Position numbers and translations under genes: made by a program. A DNA stretch of 64,000 nt from 3107 sp965216225 (GTDB taxonomy: Bacteria; Pseudomonadota; Alphaproteobacteria; Rhodobacterales; Rhodobacteraceae): contig CBDCFF010000034.1 in NCBI GenBank assembly GCA_965216225.1, positions 62,001 to 126,000 of the forward strand, written 5' to 3'. The notes under the pieces are model-generated. The model saw only the letters and a list, made by a program, of their open reading frames with translations. It ran no database searches and was not told the origin of the DNA. The first letter of the stretch is position 1. Each line of letters begins with the position of its first letter. This document shows positions 60,035 through 64,000 of the stretch, one piece after another.

Positions 60035-61474
60035 CTAGGTTCCGCAGAAGGTCTGCCGAACCACCTCGTCCGGTTTCGGGGCGGCGCGCAGCCATTCGGC
60101 TTCGGGTTGCGTCGCAAAGGGGGTTTTCAGGGCGTCATTCAACCTGAAGAACAGATCATGATTGCCCGAAAGGGACTGATTTATCGCTGATTCTATCTGG
60201 TGGTTCCGCGGAATGCAGACGGGGTTCGCGCGAAGCATCAGATCGGCCTGGTTTTCTTGCGCGGCTGCCTCTCGTGCCCGCCGTGCCCGCCATTTCACGG
60301 ACCATTCGTCAAAGGCGGCAGGATCGCCGAACTGCGTCCGTGCGTTGCCTTCAGCCAGAGCGCGGAAGGTGTTGGTGAAATCCGCCTCTGCCCTTGTCAT
60401 GAGGGTCAGCAGTTCGGCTATCAGGGCGGCATCGCCGTCTTCGGCGTCCGTCAGGCCGATCCTGGCGCGGAAGAGCGACAGCCATTTCCGGTGGAATGTC
60501 GGGGCAAAGCCGTTGATCGCCTCGGTCGCGCGTTCGACGGCGGTGTCCTGATCCGCATGTATCAACGGCAGCAGGCTGGTTGCGAACTGGGCCAGATTCC
60601 AGACCGCGATGTCAGGCTGGTTCTGATACGCATAGCGCCCGTGCCGGTCTATCGAACTGAAAACGGTCGCCGGGTGATAACGGTCCATGAACGCGCAGGG
60701 GCCGTAATCAATGGTTTCCCCGGCGATCTGGCAGTTGTCGGTATTCATGACGCCGTGGATGAAACCGACACTCATCCAGTGGGCAATCAGACACGCCTGA
60801 CGCGCCGTCACGGCCCGCAGCAGGCCAAGCGCATCTTCGACTTCGGGATAGTGCCGCTCGATAACGTGTTCGGCAAGTCCGCGAATTTCCTCCGTGCGTC
60901 CGCGAACGGCGAAAAACTGAAAGGTGCCCACGCGAACATGGCTTCCCGCCACGCGAGTCAGGACGGCGCCGGGGCGCGGGCGTTCCCGCATGACGGCCTC
61001 GCCCGTGGTGACTGCGGCAAGGGCGCGGGTCGTTGGAACGCCAAGCGCGTGCATCGCTTCCGACACGATGTATTCGCGCATGACAGGGCCCAGCCACGCG
61101 CGACCGTCGCCGCCGCGACTGAAGGGCGTTCGACCAGATCCCTTTAGTTGAATATCACGCCGTATGTCATTGGTATCAATAACCTCCCCCAGAAGCAAGG
61201 CGCGCCCGTCACCCAGTTGCGGGACGAAATTCCCGAACTGATGGCCCGCATACGCCTGCGCCAGCGGCTCCGACCCCGGTGCGCGTTCATTGCCCGCCAG
61301 GACCGAGACCCCCCCCGGCGTTTTCAGGGTGTTCGGGTCGATCCGCAGTTCTTTTGCCAGGGCATCGTTCACGGCAATCAGCCGGGGTTCCTTTACCGGC
61401 GTCGGGGCAAGCCGCGCGAAGTAGGCATCGCCCAGCCGGGCATAGGAATTGTCGAACGGGATCGCAAGTGTCAT
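60035..61474 (-). CDS. selO: SelO protein adenylyltransferase (YdiU family)
   Basis: A 479-residue pseudokinase-fold enzyme that transfers AMP from ATP to Ser/Thr/Tyr of proteins in redox control. QAYAGHQFGNFVPQLGDGRA, IQLKGSGRTPFSRGGDGRAW (nucleotide Lys and Arg) and GFIHGVMNTDNCQIAGETID (active-site Asn/Asp) are characteristic. DYGPCAFMDRYHP follows with the metal Asp. The protein ends in the conserved CGT after a penultimate Cys, which in the family takes part in redox switching. Confidence 0.93.
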   Translation of the reverse strand: MTLAIPFDNSYARLGDAYFARLAPTPVKEPRLIAVNDALAKELRIDPNTLKTPGGVSVLAGNERAPGSEPLAQAYAGHQFGNFVPQLGDGRALLLGEVIDTNDIRRDIQLKGSGRTPFSRGGDGRAWLGPVMREYIVSEAMHALGVPTTRALAAVTTGEAVMRERPRPGAVLTRVAGSHVRVGTFQFFAVRGRTEEIRGLAEHVIERHYPEVEDALGLLRAVTARQACLIAHWMSVGFIHGVMNTDNCQIAGETIDYGPCAFMDRYHPATVFSSIDRHGRYAYQNQPDIAVWNLAQFATSLLPLIHADQDTAVERATEAINGFAPTFHRKWLSLFRARIGLTDAEDGDAALIAELLTLMTRAEADFTNTFRALAEGNARTQFGDPAAFDEWSVKWRARRAREAAAQENQADLMLRANPVCIPRNHQIESAINQSLSGNHDLFFRLNDALKTPFATQPEAEWLRAAPKPDEVVRQTFCGT

Positions 61475-61503
61475 GACAGCAAGGTGGCAAGTGCGTGCGG
61501 CAC

Positions 61504-61950
61504 TTACAAGACCTGTGTCATCGAGCGGTATTCATCCCGGCTCTGGAATCCTGCGCGTTCATACAATCGTCGCGCGCCGCTGTTGTTCTGCGGGATTTCC
61601 ATGTGTAGCGAACATATCCCGAGTTGCCGCAAAAGGGGCACGATCGTCGCCAGCGTCTGAGAGCCCATGCCGCGACCGCGCACACTGTCGCGGATGAAGA
61701 ATTCGTCGATGAAGGCGTTGCGCCCGCCAAGCCTGATCGAAAAACCAAAGCTGATCGCGATGTAGCCGACCGGCGACTTGCGCGGACCGATCAGCCAGAT
61801 AGCGGTCTGAACCTCACCCGAAAACAGGGTGTCGAGTGCGGCGCGGCGTTGTTCGTCCGTGGTCTCCAGCCCCTCGAAGGCATGATAGCGCGCAATCAGC
61901 GCAATCAGCTTTTCCGTATCCCCGGCGGTCGCAAGGTGCAACATGTTCAT
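61504..61950 (-). CDS. GNAT-family N-acetyltransferase
   Basis: A 148-residue acetyltransferase. VRGRGMGSQTLATIVPLLRQ is the acetyl-CoA pyrophosphate loop (RxxGxG), preceded by NAFIDEFFIRDS. NSGARRLYERAGFQSRDEYR is the usual C-terminal motif. The substrate is unknown. It overlaps the nucleoside hydrolase gene as ATGA. Confidence 0.87.
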   Translation of the reverse strand: MNMLHLATAGDTEKLIALIARYHAFEGLETTDEQRRAALDTLFSGEVQTAIWLIGPRKSPVGYIAISFGFSIRLGGRNAFIDEFFIRDSVRGRGMGSQTLATIVPLLRQLGICSLHMEIPQNNSGARRLYERAGFQSRDEYRSMTQVL

Positions 61951-62891
61951 AGGTTTGCAAGTCTTTCAACCAAAAGGGAAAAAAATCCATCAGCATCAAC
62001 GTCGCCGATGAATCTGGCATTGATGGGGCGCTCTGTCACGCCCCACCAGTCGGCCACGGTCATGCCGCGCGTAAGATCGGACCGGGTTTCGATTTCGACA
62101 TTGATGTCACGGCCGGAAAAAAGCGTGGGATCAAGAAGACAGGCGATGACGCAAGGGGCGTGCAGGGGCGCGCCGGGGGAGGCGTATTTTCCCCTGTCAA
62201 ATCTCTCGAAAAAGGCAGTCCAGTCGGCGATGGCGTTGCCGACCGGGGTCTGCATGGCGCGGAATTTCCCTGCGCGTTCGGCGGTGATCAGGGCCTTGTG
62301 CGTCACATCAAGCGGCAGAAAAGTTACGCCGCACCCTGATTTCATTACAATATCAGCGGCTTCCGGGTCAACGTAAATGTTGAATTCTGCTGCGGGCGTG
62401 ATGTTGCCAACCTCGAAATATGCGCCGCCCATCAGAATGATCCGGTCAATACGGCTTGCAATATCCGGGGCGCGGCTCAGGGCCGTGGCGATGTTCGTAA
62501 GCGGTCCGAGCGGGCAGAGAGTGACCGTTCCCGCAGCTTCGGAGCGAAGGGTTTCTATAATGAAATCAACGGTATGTCTGGATTGCAGGGCCATGGTCGG
62601 TTCGGGCAGGTCGTGACCGTCCAGACCAGTCTTGCCGTGGACATGTTCCGCAGTGACAAGAGGGCGTTCAAGCGGGGCGTCGCAGCCTGCAAAGACGGGG
62701 ATGTCCTGGCGTTTCGCCAGTTCGCACACGATACGTGCATTGCGCGCCGTCAGGGCCAGTGGCACATTGCCCGCAACGGTGGTTATGCCAATCAGATCAA
62801 TATCTTGCGGACTGGAGAGCGCAAGCAGGATGGCGACTGCATCGTCCTGTCCGGGGTCTGTATCAATGATGATCCTGCGCGCGGGTGCCAT
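61947..62891 (-). CDS. Nucleoside hydrolase
   Basis: A 314-residue calcium-dependent ribohydrolase that splits purine or pyrimidine nucleosides. IIIDTDPGQDDAVAILLAL carries the Asp cluster for calcium. LCPLGPLTNIATAL and AEFNIYVDPEAADIVMKSG form the ribose site, and TVADWWGVTERPINARF is near the C terminus. AGGAGG lies five bases before the start at 62891, which decides it over a Met further upstream. Confidence 0.91.
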   Translation of the reverse strand: MAPARRIIIDTDPGQDDAVAILLALSSPQDIDLIGITTVAGNVPLALTARNARIVCELAKRQDIPVFAGCDAPLERPLVTAEHVHGKTGLDGHDLPEPTMALQSRHTVDFIIETLRSEAAGTVTLCPLGPLTNIATALSRAPDIASRIDRIILMGGAYFEVGNITPAAEFNIYVDPEAADIVMKSGCGVTFLPLDVTHKALITAERAGKFRAMQTPVGNAIADWTAFFERFDRGKYASPGAPLHAPCVIACLLDPTLFSGRDINVEIETRSDLTRGMTVADWWGVTERPINARFIGDVDADGFFSLLVERLANL

Positions 62892-62971
62892 GGCGCCTCC
62901 TGTCCGGGGCAGACTGGGCAATGTCGCACGGGATGTCCAGACGAAAGCGGCTGTGGGCGGCGAAGAATGAG

Positions 62972-63832
62972 TTATGGCTGAAAGCTGGTGACAGCCCTGC
63001 GGGGCGGGGCGGCGGAGCCGTTCTTTTGCCCTGAATGCGGATCGTCGCCATGGCTATGTGGGAAAACCCTGATCACGGCCAGGGAAACGTTGTCCTGATC
63101 GGGATCGTTCAGTTCGTGAATGGCCTGCATCAGGGCATTTGCAATCCACTCGCTGTTCCTGTGGCGATGCCTGTTCAGAATTTCGCCGATCCGACCGTTT
63201 GACAGAAACTGGAGCCCATCGCTCGATACGATGACAATATCCCCCGGGCGAAGGATGACCGGTGGCCTGCCGCAGTCGATTTTCGGGATTTCCGCCCCCA
63301 TCAGAACAGAGGTCAGGCAATTCCGGTCCGGGTGATGGCGTGCGGTTTCCTCATCCAGCATCCCCGATTTCATCATCAGGTCGATTTGTGGCCCAAGCGA
63401 ATGATCTTCGTTGATCTGATGAAGTTCGCCGTCGCTGAACAGGAACAGCGGGGAATCCCCCACCGATACCCAGTGCAGCCGGTCGCCGGACAGGACCGGC
63501 GCAACCAGGGTCGTTCCCATTCCGGCAACATCGCTGTTGCGCGAAACATAGGACGCAATCGACCGATTGGCCGACAGTGTGGCGGCTCTGAGCATTTCGG
63601 GAATATCGTCGTCGGGCGGATTCCGGTTGTCCAGCTGCTCCCTGAGCGCGCCGGACACTTTCATGACGGCAATGCGACTGGCAATATCGCCCGCGTCGTG
63701 TCCCCCCATCCCGTCGGCAAGAACCACGAAGCCGGCGCCGTCTTCCCCGGAAAAGTCGATGGCGAGCGCGTCTTCCTGATGGTCTCGCCGCCCCTTGTCG
63801 ATGGCCGCCGCAACATCGTACATCATCGTCAT
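62972..63832 (-). CDS. PP2C-type protein serine/threonine phosphatase
   Basis: A 286-residue PPM-family phosphatase. The metal Asp residues are in GRRDHQEDALAI and FVVLADGMGGHDAG. HWVSVGDSPLFLFSDGEL, VIVSSDGLQFL and NDPDQDNVSLAVIRV are the remaining motifs. No membrane segment is found. The FHA-domain protein encoded directly upstream in the same direction suggests a phospho-signalling module, with a kinase expected beyond the window. Confidence 0.91.
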   Translation of the reverse strand: MTMMYDVAAAIDKGRRDHQEDALAIDFSGEDGAGFVVLADGMGGHDAGDIASRIAVMKVSGALREQLDNRNPPDDDIPEMLRAATLSANRSIASYVSRNSDVAGMGTTLVAPVLSGDRLHWVSVGDSPLFLFSDGELHQINEDHSLGPQIDLMMKSGMLDEETARHHPDRNCLTSVLMGAEIPKIDCGRPPVILRPGDIVIVSSDGLQFLSNGRIGEILNRHRHRNSEWIANALMQAIHELNDPDQDNVSLAVIRVFPHSHGDDPHSGQKNGSAAPPRRAVTSFQP

Positions 63833-63842
63833 CGCTGAATGC

Positions 63843-64000
63843 TCATCTGTCTGTCCAACTGAATTCCTGTCCGCAGAATGCGATGAAACGCAGGGTCGTT
63901 TCGCCGATCCGGACAAGATCCCCATGTGAAAGAATTTCGGTTGCCAGTACGGGTTTTCCATTCAGACGGACGATGTTGGATTTGCCGCCATAGCCAAGAT
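63843..64000 (-). CDS. C-terminal end of an FHA-domain protein (partial)
   Basis: The last 52 codons are visible: LGYGGKSNIVRLNGKPVLAT, EILSHGDLVRIGETTLRFIA and a short tail ending in TDR. HGDLVRIGETTLRF is the final beta-strand pair of a forkhead-associated domain, which binds phosphothreonine peptides. The gene begins beyond the right edge. Its stop is ten bases from the phosphatase start. Confidence 0.75.
   Translation of the reverse strand, partial: LGYGGKSNIVRLNGKPVLATEILSHGDLVRIGETTLRFIAFCGQEFSWTDR

Overview
The window looks like a chromosomal segment of a high-GC alphaproteobacterium of the Rhodobacterales / Paracoccaceae type. The grounds are protein-level resemblance (cimA-type citramalate synthase, a zwf-pgl-pgi operon, soxBDAG sarcosine oxidase, a PotFGHI/PuuA polyamine cluster, an alphaproteobacterial Fur/Mur-like regulator, SelO), very high G+C, and tightly packed operons with ATGA/GTGA/TTGA overlaps. 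No marker allows a species call.

Left flank (1-15790): the tail of an unknown membrane protein, a 0.75 kb gene-poor stretch, then cysS-cimA-squalene/phytoene-synthase-like gene as one overlapping operon. Next come a convergent MFS transporter, an AlkA-type glycosylase overlapping a carboxylesterase, an HNH endonuclease, the zwf-pgl-pgi operon feeding glucose-6-phosphate into the Entner-Doudoroff / pentose-phosphate routes, a tRNA-Gly(CCC), and a RamA-like [2Fe-2S]/ASKHA corrinoid-activating protein. From 14463 to 15790 lie decayed, fused remnants of a GntR regulator, a 3-hydroxyisobutyrate/threonate-type dehydrogenase, a sugar isomerase and a Gfo/Idh dehydrogenase.

Centre (15883-39816): about 24 kb made almost entirely of insertion sequences, many nested. 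Two tandem IS256 copies lie beside an IS481. An IS630 is split by two IS66 elements, the second of which carries a third IS256. An IS5 is split by an IS21 and by a second-type IS256, and that IS256 is itself split by an IS110. Further right are a second IS481, a truncated IS630, a broken IS5 and an intact IS630. Only one non-IS gene (34079-35518, DUF6880-like) and a half tRNA-Met with its terminator survive inside. The best finding is in the IS110 (31376-32544). Its 5' noncoding end folds on paper into two internal loops in the order expected for an IS110 bridge RNA. The loop sequences match the actual target (both halves, with a CT core) and the element's own ends.

Right flank (39817-64000): a possible 21-residue membrane peptide, an M48 protease, and the soxBDAG sarcosine oxidase operon divergent from a GlxA/GbdR-like AraC regulator. 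A polyamine region follows. On the minus strand are potF-potG-potH-potI-like transporter genes, a glutamine-synthetase-like gene, a class I amidotransferase and an agmatinase. On the plus strand, divergently, are a GntR regulator, a second glutamine-synthetase-like gene, a class III aminotransferase and a DAO-type oxidase. Together they suggest import of polyamines, gamma-glutamylation, oxidation or transamination, and amide hydrolysis. A shared 10-bp palindrome TTTGATCAAA lies before potF and before the second synthetase gene. The window ends with a Fur-family regulator, SelO, a GNAT acetyltransferase, a nucleoside hydrolase, a PP2C phosphatase and the end of an FHA-domain protein.
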